Notes under the pieces: model-generated | Databases searched by the model: none | Seen by the model: the letters and a program-made list of their open reading frames with translations, nothing else | What the model was told of the DNA's origin: nothing | Made by a program: the position numbers and the translations under genes | Part shown: positions 63,685-64,000 of the stretch, one piece after another | Position numbering within the stretch: position 1 is the stretch's first letter | How the letters are laid out: the number at the start of each line of letters is the position of its first letter | Assembly (NCBI GenBank): GCA_034506395.1 | Contig: JAPDPQ010000004.1 | Span: 208,631-272,630 of the forward strand | DNA: 64,000 nucleotides | Reading direction: 5' to 3' | Source: a candidate division KSB1 bacterium | Lineage (GTDB): Bacteria; Zhuqueibacterota; Zhuqueibacteria; Thermofontimicrobiales; Thermofontimicrobiaceae

Positions 63685-64000
63685 TTATGTCAAATAGCCA
63701 GTATATTCGGTGGAAAGCAATGAAGCTGCTTCTCGATCACAAAGGATAAATGCCTTGCGATGCATCTGGACAATAGTAGCTGGATATAGCGCTGTGATCG
63801 GTCCTTCAACCGTGGCTTTGATCGCCTTCGCTTTGTTTTTGCCACTGGCCAAAAGCAGCAACGCCTTGGCATCCATAATGGTTCCTACACCCATGGTAAT
63901 CGCATATTTGGGCACTTCCTCATGGCTCTCGAAAAATCGCTTATTGTCCCAGCGAGTCTCCTGTCGCAACGTTTTGATCCGCGTTCGCGATCCCAATGAT
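63685..64000 (-). CDS. nagB: Glucosamine-6-phosphate deaminase, C-terminal part
   Basis: The last about 105 residues of a NagB-type enzyme; the gene continues past the window end. Recognisable parts are SRTRIKTLRQETRWDNKRFF, VPKYAITMGVGTIMDAKALL and VEGPITALYPATIVQMHRKA, the usual NagB C-terminal block. It converts glucosamine 6-phosphate to fructose 6-phosphate and ammonia. It lies about 165 bp upstream of the GlmU-like gene on the same strand. Confidence 0.85.
   Translation of the reverse strand, partial: SLGSRTRIKTLRQETRWDNKRFFESHEEVPKYAITMGVGTIMDAKALLLLASGKNKAKAIKATVEGPITALYPATIVQMHRKAFILCDREAASLLSTEYTGYLT

Overview
The window reads as a chromosomal segment of a Gram-negative-type heterotrophic bacterium, roughly 45% GC by eye. 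The gene mix suggests an uncultured FCB-like lineage such as Calditrichota or candidate phylum KSB1: a split biotin carboxylase and carrier, a long-form urocanate hydratase, a TGS-domain GTPase, secreted beta-helix proteins and a Thermotoga-like hexuronate locus. That placement is inference; no rRNA or tRNA gene was seen. All family assignments are from reading protein motifs by eye, without database searches.

Region 1 (0-15 kb) holds a leucine/acyl-CoA degradation set: carboxyltransferase, methylglutaconyl-CoA hydratase, biotin carboxylase, biotin carrier protein and a crotonase. It is interleaved with small two-gene modules of toxin-antitoxin type: HicBA, a HicB with a truncated HicA remnant, a YgiT-type zinc-finger pair, a PIN pair and a nucleotidyltransferase pair. 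Also present are a PfkB sugar kinase, a ZIP metal transporter, a stand-alone nuclease-like protein and, on the opposite strand, urocanate hydratase. Short perfect palindromes sit in several gene-proximal gaps.

Region 2 (15-45 kb) is a large extracellular polysaccharide locus bracketed by two secreted parallel beta-helix proteins. Its left part runs on the minus strand (Wzy-like polymerase, flippase, two GT4 glycosyltransferases, Wzc-like tyrosine kinase). Its right part runs on the plus strand (asparagine-synthase-like protein, Gfo/Idh/MocA dehydrogenase, SLBB protein, second Wzc-like kinase, initiating sugar transferase with a degenerate GGDEF domain, DUF354 protein, GT4 enzymes, second flippase, second Wzy, an alpha/alpha-barrel protein). 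The locus therefore carries two Wzx, two Wzy and two Wzc proteins but only one obvious initiating transferase.

Region 3 (45-60 kb) is a minus-strand sugar-acid region: URO-D-like protein, iron-type alcohol dehydrogenase, LsrG-like protein, HAD hydrolase, KDG-type kinase, 6-phosphogluconate dehydrogenase, SDR oxidoreductase, tagaturonate/fructuronate epimerase, glucuronate isomerase and a LacI regulator. Beyond a clear terminator lie GalU and a GHMP kinase that resembles plant glucuronokinase. Together they suggest that glucuronate can either be catabolised or be salvaged into UDP-glucuronate for the polysaccharide locus. This is the most interesting hypothesis in the window.

Region 4 (60-64 kb) has a DRG/Obg-like TGS GTPase, an acyl carrier protein, a GlmU-like sugar nucleotidyltransferase and the C-terminal part of a glucosamine-6-phosphate deaminase that runs off the end.
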